This document shows, piece after piece, positions 33,932 to 43,600 of a stretch of DNA of 64,000 nucleotides. A model generated the notes under the pieces. That model was not told the origin of the DNA. It made no database searches and saw only the letters and a list, made by a program, of their open reading frames with translations. The translations under genes were made by a program, and so were the position numbers. Every line of letters starts with the position of its first letter. Positions within the stretch are counted from its first letter, which is position 1. Origin of the DNA: Streptomyces liliifuscus (GTDB taxonomy: Bacteria > Actinomycetota > Actinomycetes > Streptomycetales > Streptomycetaceae); the NCBI RefSeq assembly GCF_016598615.1, contig NZ_CP066831.1, positions 868,001 to 932,000 of the forward strand, read 5' to 3'.

Positions 33932-35393
33932 ACGAGTCTCCCTTGTTCACCGGCGGTTCCCGCAGGCCGCGGCGCATGACCTTGCCGTTGGCGTTGCGCG
34001 GCAGCTCGTCCACGAACCACCAGCGGACGGGCACCTTGAACCCGGAGAGGCGGTCGCGGGCGTACGTCCTGAGCGCCGCAGGTTCTGGTGGATCGTCCAG
34101 GTCGGACGGTACGACGAAGGCCACGACGGTCTGGCCCAGCCGGTCGTCCGGCGCGCCGGCGACCGCCACGTCCGCGATGCCGGGGTGCGAGGCGAGAACC
34201 GTCTCCACCTCCAGCGGGTGGACGTTCTCGCCGCCTCGGATGATCATGTCGGTTCGTCGGCCGGACAGATAGAGGTAGCCGTCCTCCGACACCCGGCCCA
34301 GATCGCCGCTGTGCAGCCAGCCCTCGGCGTCCACGCGGAAGAGATGGTCGGCGCGGGCGTGGATCTCGCCGACCCCGTCCGGCCCGGCGTCGCGGACCCG
34401 CAGCTCGACGCCGGGGGCAGCCCGTCCGACGGACCTCAACAGTGCGGCGTGCCCGGCGACCGCCTCGCGGTGGTCCTCCGGGGTGAGCACGCTGATCGGC
34501 GAGCCCTCCGTCTGGCCGAACATGTTGAGCATGCGGACACCGGGCATCGCCTCGTACGTGCGCCGCAGTGTGCCGGGGCGGATGGGCGCGCCGCCGTACT
34601 GGAGGACGCGCAGCCTTTCGTGGCGGGCCTGACCGGCCGCAAGCAGCGTTTCCAGCATCGCGGGGACCATGCTGGTGTGGGTGGTGCCGAGTTCCCGCAG
34701 CAGGGCCCAGCCCTCGACGGTGAAGCGCGGCAGGCCGGTGATCAGCGCGCCGGCGGCGAGGGCGACGGCGATGTTGCCGAGGCCCGCGATGTGGTGGAAG
34801 GGCGCGCTGCCTCCGTAGAAGCTGTCCGGGCCGAGCGCGCAGAGCCGGCCGTTGACGTGGGCGCGGGCCGCCAGCCGCCGCTGTGTCATGGGGACGGGTT
34901 TGGGGATGCCGGTCGTCCCGGAGGTGTGCAGGACGGCGGCGAGCGCGTCGGGCTCGGCGGTCAACGCCCGCCCGCTCGGGCGCAGTTCAGGAACGACAAC
35001 GGCCGGGCAGCCGACCAGTTGGGCGACATGCTCACCGAGTTCGGCGAACTCCGGTTGGGCAAGGAGGAGTTGGGATCCTGACGCCTTGACCACCGCCGCG
35101 ACCTCGTACGGGGTCGCGCGGACGCCGAGGGGGGCCAGCGGGTGGCCCGATCCCGCGCCGCCGATGACCAGCGCGAGGGCGTCGGCGGAGGTGGCGATCA
35201 GTGCGGGTACCGGTTCACCGGGGGCGAGGCCGAGCGTGTCCAGCAGGTCGGCCGCGCCGCCCGCCCGGTCGAGGAGTTCTCGTCCTGTCCAGCCCACGTC
35301 TCGGAACCGGACGGCGGGGCGCGCGTGGTCGTAGGCACGGTTGACCATCGCGGTCCAGGTGGGTGCCGCTACGGCCTTCTGCGCGCCGCCCAT
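33921..35393 (-). CDS. Acyl-CoA synthetase (AMP-binding, FadD-like)
   Basis: The 490-residue ANL-superfamily ligase has the phosphate loop HTSGTTGIPKP (156-166), the A5 motif NMFGQTEGSP, the A7-A8 region LHSGDLGRVSEDGYLYLSGRRTDMII RGGENVHP, split here for length, and the A10 lysine in LPRNANGKVMRRGL. It should activate a carboxylic acid to acyl-AMP and then acyl-CoA, as an entry step of the locus. It is rather short and the N-terminal subdomain is compact, which suits small or medium acids. It lies 4 bases after the MaoC gene in the operon. Confidence 0.92.
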   Translation of the reverse strand: MGGAQKAVAAPTWTAMVNRAYDHARPAVRFRDVGWTGRELLDRAGGAADLLDTLGLAPGEPVPALIATSADALALVIGGAGSGHPLAPLGVRATPYEVAAVVKASGSQLLLAQPEFAELGEHVAQLVGCPAVVVPELRPSGRALTAEPDALAAVLHTSGTTGIPKPVPMTQRRLAARAHVNGRLCALGPDSFYGGSAPFHHIAGLGNIAVALAAGALITGLPRFTVEGWALLRELGTTHTSMVPAMLETLLAAGQARHERLRVLQYGGAPIRPGTLRRTYEAMPGVRMLNMFGQTEGSPISVLTPEDHREAVAGHAALLRSVGRAAPGVELRVRDAGPDGVGEIHARADHLFRVDAEGWLHSGDLGRVSEDGYLYLSGRRTDMIIRGGENVHPLEVETVLASHPGIADVAVAGAPDDRLGQTVVAFVVPSDLDDPPEPAALRTYARDRLSGFKVPVRWWFVDELPRNANGKVMRRGLREPPVNKGDSYGT

Positions 35394-35397
35394 CTGT

Positions 35398-35820
35398 TCA
35401 GGGCTCCAGCCGGGCCGCCGCGATGCCGGTGACCACCTCGGCGCCGTTCTGGTTGACGGTGCGCACGGAGAAGTGGGCGACCGGTCCGGCCGGTGTGTCC
35501 TCGACGGACTCGACGGTCGCCGTGGCCGTCAGGGTGTCCCCGGGCCAGACCTGGGCCTTGAAGCGCACGCCGAAGGTCAGCAGCGCCTCGGTGCCGACCC
35601 AGTCGGTGAGGACCCGGCCGGTCATGCCCATCGTGAGCATTCCGTGGGCGAACACGCCGGGGTAGCCCGCGACTTCGATGGCGAACCGCTCGTCGGTGTG
35701 CAGTGGGTTGTAGTCGCCCGACGCGCCCGCGTACTGCACGATCCGGGTGCGCTTCAGGTCCTCGACCAGCACGCTCTCCCGGGTCTCACCGACCTTGATG
35801 CCGTCCGCGCTCAGGCTCAT
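35398..35820 (-). CDS. MaoC-type enoyl-CoA hydratase subunit
   Basis: The 140-residue hot-dog protein has the R-hydratase motif in YAGASGDYNPLHTDERFA with the catalytic Asp and His, followed by GVFAHGMLTMGMTGRVL. It probably hydrates a 2-enoyl-CoA. Its gene overlaps the next MaoC-like gene by ATGA, and paired small MaoC proteins of this kind form heteromeric hydratases in steroid side-chain degradation (ChsH1/ChsH2 type) and in mycolate synthesis (HadAB). The catalytic half appears to be this subunit. Confidence 0.88.
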   Translation of the reverse strand: MSLSADGIKVGETRESVLVEDLKRTRIVQYAGASGDYNPLHTDERFAIEVAGYPGVFAHGMLTMGMTGRVLTDWVGTEALLTFGVRFKAQVWPGDTLTATATVESVEDTPAGPVAHFSVRTVNQNGAEVVTGIAAARLEP

Positions 35821-36269
35821 CGTGCGTCTTTCGGGGTCGCGGGGCCCTCGGGCACGACGGCCACGGTCCGGGCGCTGACGACGGGTTCGCCGGCGGCGTC
35901 CCGGTACTCGGTGACGCGCTCGCTGAACAGCAGACGGCCGGTGCGGCCCTGCTTCTCCCAGCTGCGTCCGGGGACGGTGGTCGCGTACAGGGTCTCCCCC
36001 GCGCGGACCGGGCGGTGGTACTCGAAGTGCTGCTCGGCGTGCAGCCCGCCGCCGCCTTCGGGCATCGCCCCGGGACCGCTCCCCGACCCGAACCACTCCT
36101 CGCCCGGCCTGGGCCGCAGGCGATGGTCCGGGTCGTACTGAGCGCTCGCCATCGTGAAGGTGGGCGGTGCGAGTGCGGTCTCGCCCCGGTGGGCCTGGGT
36201 CTCGTCGCCGATGGCGCGGGCGAACATCATGATGTGCCCGGCCTCGACGGGGAACGGCTGCCCTGTCAT
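35817..36269 (-). CDS. MaoC/FAS1-type dehydratase partner subunit
   Basis: The 150-residue hot-dog protein is of the FAS1_DH_region/MaoC N-terminal type: AGHIMMFARAIGDETQAHRG, APPTFTMASAQYDPDH, LHAEQHFEYHRPVRAGETLY, and TVPGRSWEKQGRTGRLLFSE. The catalytic NPxH is altered to ETQAH, so it is probably the substrate-binding, non-catalytic partner of the MaoC protein encoded downstream with a 4-base overlap. The GP-rich loop in the middle (PGEEWFGSGSGPGAMPEGGG) may cap a long ligand channel. Confidence 0.83.
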   Translation of the reverse strand: MTGQPFPVEAGHIMMFARAIGDETQAHRGETALAPPTFTMASAQYDPDHRLRPRPGEEWFGSGSGPGAMPEGGGGLHAEQHFEYHRPVRAGETLYATTVPGRSWEKQGRTGRLLFSERVTEYRDAAGEPVVSARTVAVVPEGPATPKDAR

Positions 36270-36316
36270 CGTCCAGTCTCCTCGGTCGGTACGGGGGTTC
36301 GGTACGGCGCGTCGTA

Positions 36317-36406
36317 CGACGGTTCATTGCGGCGGTTCAATGCGGCGGTTCAGCACGGCGCGTCGTGCGCCAAATCAGTACGCCAAATCAGTACGTCGGA
36401 TCAGTA
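36317..36406. repeat. Two arrays of 13-bp tandem repeats
   Basis: Three units of a CGGCGGTTCAATG-like 13-mer (36317, 36330, 36343) are followed, after 12 bases, by three units of CGCCAAATCAGTA (36368, 36381, 36394; the last with two changes). The second array runs into the 3' end of the crotonase gene and contains its TGA stop (36401-36403). The repeats fill most of the 131-base gap to the MaoC-type gene. Confidence 0.85.
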
Positions 36407-37252
36407 CGGCAGGAAGGCGTCGCGGGTGGCCTCCTCCGGGTCGAAGTCGGGAGGCAGCCCCTCGAACTTCGGCTCCCGCTTCTCGACGAAGCTGGCGACA
36501 CCCTCACGGAAGTCCGGCGAGCCCGCGAAGAACTCCATGGCGGAGTAGGAGCGGGCGAGTGCCCCGGTGAAGTCGCGGTCGAGGTCGCCGTACACCTGGT
36601 GGCGCACGACGGCCATGGCGCGTGGGGAGCAGTTGCGGGCGATGTCGCGGGCGTAGGCACGGGCGGCGTCGAGCAGGTCCTCCGGCTCCACGACGCGGCT
36701 TACGAGACCGAGTTCCTTCGCCTCGTCGGCGTCGAAGATCCGGCCGGACAGCAGCAGGTCGAGCGCGTTTTCCAGGCCGACGACGCGTGGCAGCACGTAC
36801 GGCATGTTGTACTCGCCGGCCAGGCCGCGGCGGGTGAAGGCGGTGGTGAAGCGGGCACCGCGGGCGGCGAAGCGTATGTCGCAGATGAGTGCCTGGACCA
36901 GGCCGATGCCCGCGCAGGCACCGTTGACGGCGGCGATCAGGGGCTTCGGCATGTCGCGCCTGCTGTACATGGGAACGCGGGCCTGGAGATTGAGGGACTG
37001 GCCAGGCTGTGCGTTCTGTTCCAGCCGCTGGACGTCCATGCCGGGGCAGAACGCCCGGCCCGCGCCCGTGATGACCACGACCCGGACGGCGGGGTCCTCG
37101 GCGGCTTGGTCGAGGAGCGCGAAGAAGCGGCGCTCCATGGGGATGCTCCAGGCGTTCTTGCGCTCGGGCCGGTTGAGGGTGACGGTGGCGACGCCGTCCT
37201 CGTCGACCTCGTAGAGCACCAGGTCCTGGTCCTGGGCGGGCTCCTCGGGCAT
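36401..37252 (-). CDS. Enoyl-CoA hydratase/isomerase (crotonase)
   Basis: The 283-residue crotonase has TVTLNRPERKNAWS, the oxyanion segment TGAGRAFCPGMDVQ and NGACAGIGLVQALICDIRF. Like the crotonase at 29546 it has the FCPGMD signature and lacks the first canonical glutamate. The C-terminus is longer than usual and ends in tandem-repeat DNA, so the last residues may be recent. GAGGAG lies 7 bases before the ATG at 37252 (a GTG one codon earlier is also possible). The gene begins 5 bases after the thioesterase stop. Confidence 0.88.
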   Translation of the reverse strand: MPEEPAQDQDLVLYEVDEDGVATVTLNRPERKNAWSIPMERRFFALLDQAAEDPAVRVVVITGAGRAFCPGMDVQRLEQNAQPGQSLNLQARVPMYSRRDMPKPLIAAVNGACAGIGLVQALICDIRFAARGARFTTAFTRRGLAGEYNMPYVLPRVVGLENALDLLLSGRIFDADEAKELGLVSRVVEPEDLLDAARAYARDIARNCSPRAMAVVRHQVYGDLDRDFTGALARSYSAMEFFAGSPDFREGVASFVEKREPKFEGLPPDFDPEEATRDAFLPY

Positions 37253-37256
37253 CACG

Positions 37257-37751
37257 TCACTCCTCGGTCAACGGTTCGATGGGGTCACCGACGCCAGGGC
37301 GCTCCCCCGAGATGGTCACCACCACCTGGCCGCGGGCGCAGATGCGTCCGTCGGCCATCCGCACGTCGACGTCGGCGAAGTGCAGTCGGTGGCCCCGTCT
37401 GACGCACCGCGCGAAGGCGACGGCCTCCCGGCCACGGGCGGGCGCGAGGTACTGGACCGACATCGACACGGTGCTGAGCCGGCTTCCCTTCTGGAAGTCG
37501 TGCCCGGCGATCACGGCTCCGGCGCCCGCGGTGTCGATGAGCGCCGAGATCACCCCGCCATGGAAGACGCCTTCGTGGGCGGAGAGGGCCTCGGCATAGG
37601 GAAGCGCCACCTCAACGCCGTCGGGGTCCCAACGGAGCATGCGCATACGGCAGTTGCGGTTGAACGCGACCCCGCGTTCCCAGCGGGCCCGGAACCACGC
37701 ACGGCGTTCGCGCTGCTCCTGATCGGTGAGGGTCCTCGCCGCGACGGTCAT
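37257..37751 (-). CDS. PaaI-like hot-dog thioesterase
   Basis: The 164-residue hot-dog protein has the PaaI/acyl-CoA thioesterase core AHEGVFHGGVISALIDTAG, with the HGG motif, then a STVSMSVQYLAPARGRE strand and RRGHRLHFADVDVRMADG. It should hydrolyse acyl-CoA thioesters and may free CoA from dead-end intermediates. The ATG at 37751 starts the homologous part. It is the first gene of the 37751-32804 operon and faces the CaiB transferase, with AT-rich boxes between. Confidence 0.85.
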   Translation of the reverse strand: MTVAARTLTDQEQRERRAWFRARWERGVAFNRNCRMRMLRWDPDGVEVALPYAEALSAHEGVFHGGVISALIDTAGAGAVIAGHDFQKGSRLSTVSMSVQYLAPARGREAVAFARCVRRGHRLHFADVDVRMADGRICARGQVVVTISGERPGVGDPIEPLTEE

Positions 37752-37786
37752 CCGCACGCCCTCCGGTCTCGGCCTGTCCGGCCGAT

Positions 37787-37811
37787 CTATATAGTTACAT
37801 GAATTGAATAG
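37787..37811. promoter_or_regulatory. Class 2 operator ahead of the thioesterase operon
   Basis: CTATATAGTTACATGAATTG continues into AATAG; the outer CTAT and ATAG can pair. The core TATAGTTACATGAAT aligns with TATAGCTAGATGAAT at 30474 and with AATAGTTAGATAATT at 31471. Confidence 0.65.
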
Positions 37812-37845
37812 TTGAGGCAATCGTACGGGACGAGCCCGGCCTCCA

Positions 37846-37870
37846 GATGTATTATTTATATAACTCATTA
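37846..37870. promoter_or_regulatory. AT-rich box ahead of the CaiB gene
   Basis: GATGTATTATTTATATAAC and the following TCATTA form an AT-rich island 58 bases before the CaiB start. It is a weaker match to the other boxes and may include a promoter -10 element. Confidence 0.45.
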
Positions 37871-37927
37871 GCTCGCTCGTCACAGGGTGCTCCAGCACGG
37901 AGTGCCCTCCCAGAGGGAGGCCCCTCG

Positions 37928-39139
37928 ATGCCGTCGACCGCCCTGGCCGGAATCCGCGTCCTCGATCTGTCCCGCATCCTCGCGGCGCCGCTGGCCACCC
38001 AGATGCTCGCCGACCTCGGCGCGGAGGTGATCAAGGTCGAGCGGCCCGGGACGGGCGACGACTCACGGACGTACGGCCCGCCCTTCGCGGCCGGTCCCGA
38101 GGGCGACCGCACGGACACGGCCGCCTTCTATCTCTCGTGCAACCGCAACAAGCAGTCGGTCACCGTCAATCACGCCACCGCCGAGGGCCAGACGCTGATC
38201 CGCGCCCTCGCCGCCCGTTCGGACGTCCTCGTCGAGAACTTCCGCGCGGGGACGCTGGCGAAGTACGGCCTCGACCACGAGAGCCTGCGCGAGCTCAACC
38301 CGCGCCTGGTGTATCTGTCGGTCACCGGCTTCGGCCAGAGCGGCCCCTACGCCCAGCGGCCCGGCTACGACGGCATCTTCCAGGCCATGTCCGGGATGAT
38401 GAGCGTCTCCGGACACCCCGCCGAACCGATGAAGGTCGGGGTCAGCATGGTCGACATCCTCACCGGGCTGTACGCCTCCACGGCCGTCCTGGCGGCACTG
38501 CGACACCGGGACGCCACCGGCGAGGGCCAGTTCATCGACCTCTCCCTGCTGGACTGCGGGCTCGCCTCGCTGTCGCACTTCGCGATGAACTACCTCGTGT
38601 CCGGGGAGGTTCCGCAGCGGCGCGGCAACGGCGGCTACGGCGGGATCCCTTCCCAGGCCTTCCAGTGCAAGGACAAGCCCCTGTTCCTCGTCGCCGGCAA
38701 CGACAAGCAGTTCACCGCGTTCTGCACTGCGGCCGACCGCAGCGACCTTCTGCAGGACCCCCGTTTTGCCACGACGTCCGCCCGGATCACCCACCGCGAG
38801 GAGATCCTCCCGGTGCTGGAGGCGATCCTGGTCACCCGCACCCGTGACGACTGGCTCGCCGTACTCGACGAACACGACGTCCCGGCAGGCCCGTTCAACG
38901 AATTGCCAGAGGTCTTCGCCGATCCGCAGATACAACACCGGGAGATGCTGGTCGAGGCCGGGGATCCGGTGTCGGGGCGAGTGACGCTGCTCGCCAATCC
39001 CATCCGGTTCACGGCAACGCCTGTCGAGGGCTACACCCCGCCGCCGACTCTGGGCGAGCACACCGCCGAAGTCCTGCTCCGACTCGCCGGGGTGACGGAA
39101 AGTCAGCTCGATGCTCTGCGCGCTCGGGGTGTCGTCTGA
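37928..39139 (+). CDS. CaiB/BaiF family CoA transferase
   Basis: The 403-residue class III CoA transferase begins LAGIRVLDLSRILAAPLATQ and has GAEVIKVERPGTGDDSRTYG, SVTGFGQSGPYAQRPGYDG with the catalytic Asp148, and the late DVPAGPFNELPEVFADPQ. It moves CoA between acids via an aspartyl thioester and is an alternative to ATP-dependent activation; some members are alpha-methylacyl-CoA racemases. The ATG follows GGGAGG by 8 bases. It is the last gene of the CoA locus before the TPR-CHAT module. Confidence 0.92.
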   Translation: MPSTALAGIRVLDLSRILAAPLATQMLADLGAEVIKVERPGTGDDSRTYGPPFAAGPEGDRTDTAAFYLSCNRNKQSVTVNHATAEGQTLIRALAARSDVLVENFRAGTLAKYGLDHESLRELNPRLVYLSVTGFGQSGPYAQRPGYDGIFQAMSGMMSVSGHPAEPMKVGVSMVDILTGLYASTAVLAALRHRDATGEGQFIDLSLLDCGLASLSHFAMNYLVSGEVPQRRGNGGYGGIPSQAFQCKDKPLFLVAGNDKQFTAFCTAADRSDLLQDPRFATTSARITHREEILPVLEAILVTRTRDDWLAVLDEHDVPAGPFNELPEVFADPQIQHREMLVEAGDPVSGRVTLLANPIRFTATPVEGYTPPPTLGEHTAEVLLRLAGVTESQLDALRARGVV

Positions 39140-39235
39140 GGGTTCCTCATGAGCACCGGCGATCACCCCACAGGGCACTGGGACAACTGCCAGACTTGCT
39201 TCTCGATACGCGCGCCAGCAAGGGGGAGGCGGAGC

Positions 39236-39637
39236 ATGGACGACCGAATGTCGGCGGAGCTCGCCAAGGAAGTGCTCGAACTGTTGCCCAGGCTGGTGGG
39301 CGCGGACGCTCCCCGGATCGCGGAGGACATCCACCGCGCGCTGGCCACCTCGGCCCGCACCGGAGGGACCGAGGAACTGCGCCGCGCCCTGCACGCCGAC
39401 CTCCGCGTCCGGTCCTGGGTCGAGGCAAGACCGTGTCCGCCGGACGAGCGGAACACGCCGCAGAACGGAACCGGGTATCAGGCACTCGGAGGCAGACACA
39501 TGCTCGCCACGTCGGCCACGACCTTCGTGTGCAAGAACCCGGCGTGCTCAAGCCCCGACACCTGGACGCGCGGTTTCATGGGCGAACCCGTGCCACGCTG
39601 CTCCGGATGCACCCGCCCGCTCGGCCGCGAAGCGTAA
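39236..39637 (+). CDS. Small helical protein with C-terminal zinc ribbon
   Basis: The 133-residue protein has a helical N-terminal half (SAELAKEVLELLPRLVG, DAPRIAEDIHRALAT, EELRRALHADLRVR) and a C-terminal ribbon with FVCKNPACSSPD and VPRCSGCTRPL, four cysteines in two pairs. The ATG at 39236 follows GGGGGAGGC. It is 9 bases upstream of the membrane protein gene, so the two are an operon. I recognise no family. The helical part could be a small adaptor of the kind that links partners in TPR-CHAT conflict systems, but this is inference from context only. Confidence 0.6.
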   Translation: MDDRMSAELAKEVLELLPRLVGADAPRIAEDIHRALATSARTGGTEELRRALHADLRVRSWVEARPCPPDERNTPQNGTGYQALGGRHMLATSATTFVCKNPACSSPDTWTRGFMGEPVPRCSGCTRPLGREA

Positions 39638-39646
39638 CGGGGCGCC

Positions 39647-40594
39647 GTGCCGGCCTTCTGGAGTGCGGCCGCCGGGAAACTGGTCGAGCGGTGGCTCGCC
39701 TCCGGTCTGGCGTCGGCGGTGTACTGGCTGGTCATGGTGCTGGCCTGGGCCGCCGGACAGCGGCACCCCAGGCAGGCCCTGGTGGGACGGCTGGACACCG
39801 TGGGGGCGATGCGCGCCGGTGAACAGATCACGCTGTTGCTGGTGGTGCTCGTCGGGCTCGCCGCATCCGGCCTGCTCATGCGGCAGTTGACGCTTCCCGC
39901 GCTGCGCCTGCTGGAGGGCTACTGGCCCCGGTTCCTGTCCTCGGCGAGCGAGCGGCTGTGCGCAGGGCACGCCCGTCGGCGCACGGCCGACTCCGCCGAG
40001 TGGAGGGTGCTGTACGCACGTCTGGAGGCGGCACCGTCGGCTGCCGGGCCACCGGCACCGCTCAGCGCGGCGGAACGCGCCGAGTGCACCAGACTGGAGG
40101 CGCGGCTGCGATGGAGTCCGCGCGACCCGGCTCTGACCATGCCGACGCGGGTGGGGAACATCCTGCGGGCCGCCGAGGCCGAGCCCCACCACAAGTACGG
40201 CCTGGACGCGGTGCTGCTCTGGCCGCATCTGTGGACCCTGCTGCCCGAGGCCTTCCAGCGGGACCTCTCCGTCGCCCGGCAGCGACTGGACGCCGCGGTG
40301 GCCGCGGGGCTGTGGGCGCTGTTGGTGCTGCCCGCCGTGTACTGGACTCCCTGGGCGCTGTCGGCGCTGCTCTTCACGCCGGCCGCCTGGGGATGGTGGC
40401 TGCCGCGCGCCTGCCAGGACTACGCGATCCTGTTGCAGGTCGCGTTCGACCTCCACCGCCGTGAGCTGTACCGCGCGCTCCGCCATCCGCTCCCGACCAC
40501 CGCGGCGGAGGAACCGGCCGCCGGTCTCCGTCTGACGGCGTACGTGTACCGCGGCTCCGACGACCCCGCCCTGATCTTCGATCCCGGCGACTGA
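39647..40594 (+). CDS. Multi-pass membrane protein of the TPR-CHAT module
   Basis: The 315-residue protein has hydrophobic segments near residues 18-36 (SAVYWLVMVLAWAAG), 61-78 (ITLLLVVLVGLAASGLL) and a long double segment near 222-255 (AAGLWALLVLPAVYW, ALSALLFTPAAWGWWL), with a charged cytosolic loop of about 140 residues between. The GTG start has only a weak ribosome site. No enzyme motif is visible. It shares an operon with the zinc-ribbon-like gene and converges with the CHAT gene. A membrane effector or anchor for the CHAT system is possible; no homologue is recognised. Confidence 0.65.
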   Translation: MPAFWSAAAGKLVERWLASGLASAVYWLVMVLAWAAGQRHPRQALVGRLDTVGAMRAGEQITLLLVVLVGLAASGLLMRQLTLPALRLLEGYWPRFLSSASERLCAGHARRRTADSAEWRVLYARLEAAPSAAGPPAPLSAAERAECTRLEARLRWSPRDPALTMPTRVGNILRAAEAEPHHKYGLDAVLLWPHLWTLLPEAFQRDLSVARQRLDAAVAAGLWALLVLPAVYWTPWALSALLFTPAAWGWWLPRACQDYAILLQVAFDLHRRELYRALRHPLPTTAAEEPAAGLRLTAYVYRGSDDPALIFDPGD

Positions 40595-40612
40595 CGGACG
40601 ACCGGCCGTAGC

Positions 40613-40624
40613 CCGGACGTCCGG
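40613..40624. terminator. Palindrome between convergent module genes
   Basis: CCGGACGTCCGG is self-complementary and lies in the 42-base gap between the membrane-protein and CHAT genes. It may act as a short bidirectional terminator; confidence is low because there is no loop. Confidence 0.3.
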
Positions 40625-40636
40625 CGGTTCCCCGCC

Positions 40637-43600
40637 CTACGGCCCGAAGTGCACGAAGGGCGCCCACTCGTACGGCCGGGGACGGGTGTTCCTGATCTCC
40701 CGCACCGCGGCGTGCAGCGCGAACGCGGGATCGAAGGTATTGCCGTACAGAGCCGCCAGCCGGTGGAACTCCGCGGCCACCTCCGCGGCCGCGCCGTCCC
40801 GGACCGTCCACTGGGTGGCGACGACATGCGCGAAGCCCATGGCCTGGAGCAGTCCCGCGATGTGCGTGTGCTCGTCCGCCAGCGTCAGGTGGCCCACCGC
40901 GGTCTGGCAGGCGGAGAGGAAAGCGAGTTGTGCCCCGTCCAGGGACAGCTCGCCCAGGTCCGACAGTCCGATGCGGAGTCCGCCGGACAGGTAGTCGTGG
41001 GGCAGCAGGCTCGCGCTGTCGGCGACCTCGGCGTTCTGTGTCCCGTGCCCGGCGAAGTGGAACCAGGCGTGCCGAGGGACTTCCTGAAGGATCCGCTCCT
41101 TCGTGGCCTGGGCGCCGAACAGCACGGTGCTGCCGGGGCGATGTGACCGGATCGCGGCGACCTCACGCGGTACCTGGGGCAGCCCCGCCGTGCCGGGGGC
41201 TTCCGGCGCCACCACGAGAAGCCCGCCGTCCCCGGGCCCTCGGTCCGAGCACCCTCGCAGGGCGTCGGCCCGCCGGGCGGCAGCCTCAAGCGTGCGCAAC
41301 GTGGGAGCGTACGAGGAGACGACACGGTCGAGGGCACCGTCCCCCGTCGATCCGTCGTACAGGGAACCGTGGTCGCCCGCCGCGTGCAGCGGGAGGAAGG
41401 ACATCAGGCCGGTCGGACACCACCAGATCCTCGGCCAGGGCGTGCCCCGGCCGGCGGGTGCGGTCAGGCCGAGGGCATCGAGCACCGGACGCACGGTGGT
41501 GTGCCAGAGCCAGCGCAGGACGCCTGGAACCGCGACGTGCTGGGCCTTGTACAGGTCCTCGCGGGGGCACGCGGGGTCCTGGGACCGCTGCACGGCCCAG
41601 AGGAAGGTGCCGGCCTGGCGGATGAGCGCGGCGTGGCTGAGCCTCGGCAGCGGGACGACGGTGATCGCCCCGTCGCGCACGATCAGCGCGTCGCAACGGA
41701 GTCGGCCGATGTTGATGACGGCCACGGTACGGCCGTCCGCGACCGGGTGAGCGGTGCTCGGCCGCGGATCGTGGCGCAGGGTGGGAAGCAGCAGTCCCCG
41801 GCCCTTCTCCAGCAGTTCGACGGCGCGTGCGGGACGGCCCGCGCCCAGCGCGGACGCGGCGGCGTCCGAGGCGAGGCCGAAGAAGGCACCGAGGTTGCGC
41901 TCCTGCGCGGCACGCCCGAGTTGGGGCGCGGCGGCCCTGGAGAGCAGGTCGATGCCTTCGGCGTAGGCCTCTTCGGCGGCGGCCCACTCGCCCGCACCGG
42001 CGTGGAGGACGCCCAGCTGGTTGGCGGCGGAGGCACGGCCGGCGAGCGAGCAGCCGTCACCGGCCGCAGTGACGGAGCGCAGCAGCGCGACCGCCTCGGT
42101 GTACAGATCACCTCGGCCCTCGGCGGTGGCCCGCAGGGCCAGGCAACGGGCCAGTGCGCAGGTCACAGTGGCGTACGCGTGCATGCCGGGCCTCTGCTGC
42201 CGGTATGCGGCGCGCAGCAGTCTCTCCGCCTCACTCAGCGGCCCGTCCCCGGCCCGCTCGTCCCCTGCCGACTCGGCCTCGTGCTCGTCCATCAGGTTCA
42301 ACGCCAGGTTGAGTGCCGCGAGTTCGTGTGCCTGGCTCTCGGGCACCGCGGAGGAGAGGATCTCCCGGAAGGCCCGGTGTGCCCTGCGCAGGGCGTCCGG
42401 CCGGTCGTCGGCGTCGTGGCGGCGCACCAGCGTGGCGAGGTTGTTGAGCGCGAGTTGGCGGTCGGGGCCGGGCGGCAGGGCGTCCACCGCCGCGTTCAGT
42501 ACGGTCATGGCCTCGGCGTAGGCCTGGTTCCGCCGGGCCGTTCCGACGGCGAGGGCTGCCTGCAGCACCAGTCCGTTGCCGAGGTGCACCAGGGCGATGC
42601 CCCGCATCCTGCTGCCGGGGGGTGACTGCTCCTCCGCCTGCCGGAGCCGCTCGACACCCTCGGCCAGTTCGGTGGGGTCGCCGATGGTCTCGTAGCGCGC
42701 GATCAGGATGCGTCCGAGGCTGTTCAGCAACGCGGGTACGACCGTGCCGTTCTCGGCGGCCAGGTCGACGGACTGGCGGGCGTGTTCGAGCGCCTCCCGG
42801 AGACACGCCTCGTCGCCGGTGGCGCGGTGGCGCTCGTAAAGGGTGTCCGCGAGATCGCTCTGGTAGGCGGTGCGTCCGGAGTGGCCCGGCGGCAGCGCAC
42901 CGACGGTCGCGGCGAGAGCGTCCTCCGCAGCACCGAGGTCGGCCGGGTCACCGGTGTGACGGGCCCGGAGCATGAGCAGCCGGCCGTGGTTCGCGACGAC
43001 GGAAGAGCGGTCGTCCTCCTCCGGGACCCCGCCCATCGCGGTACGGGAGCAGTCGATCGCCTCGTCGAGTACGGCCGGGTCATGCCCGTACACGTAGCAG
43101 TCGCCGAGGACGTTCGCCGCCGTCGCATGCACGTAGGGCCGGGCGGGGTTGTCGCCGGACACCGTGCGTACGGCCTCCCTGCACACGGCGGCCGCCTCCT
43201 CCAGCCAATGGCTGTCCGCGCCGGCCGAGGTGCGGGAGCGCAGAACGTCCGCGCGCTGGATCAACAGCCGGGGACGCTGCGGGTCACCGGCCACGACCAG
43301 CCTCAGCGCCTGTGCGTTGGCCTGGTCCGCGGCCTCCAGATCGCGCAGGTCGCCGGTCGAGTCGTGGCGGTCGAGGCAGGCGGAGCAGAGGGCATGAGCA
43401 TGGGTGTGGCCGAGCAGGTCTCCGGCGGGAATCGCCGCAACCGCGTCCGTGAGGACCGAGACGGCGTTGTCCAGCCTCCACAGTTCACCGGGGTCGAAGG
43501 CGTACCGGCGGCGCAGCGCCCTGCCGAGCAGCCCGAGCGCGTCGTGCCGTCTGGGGGCGTCCGCCGGCCAGGTGTCGAGGGCCCGGGTGAGCATCTCGAT

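Noticed and set aside
36317..36406. A small CRISPR-like array.
   Set aside because: Units are 13 bases and directly adjacent with no spacers, and no cas gene is in the window.
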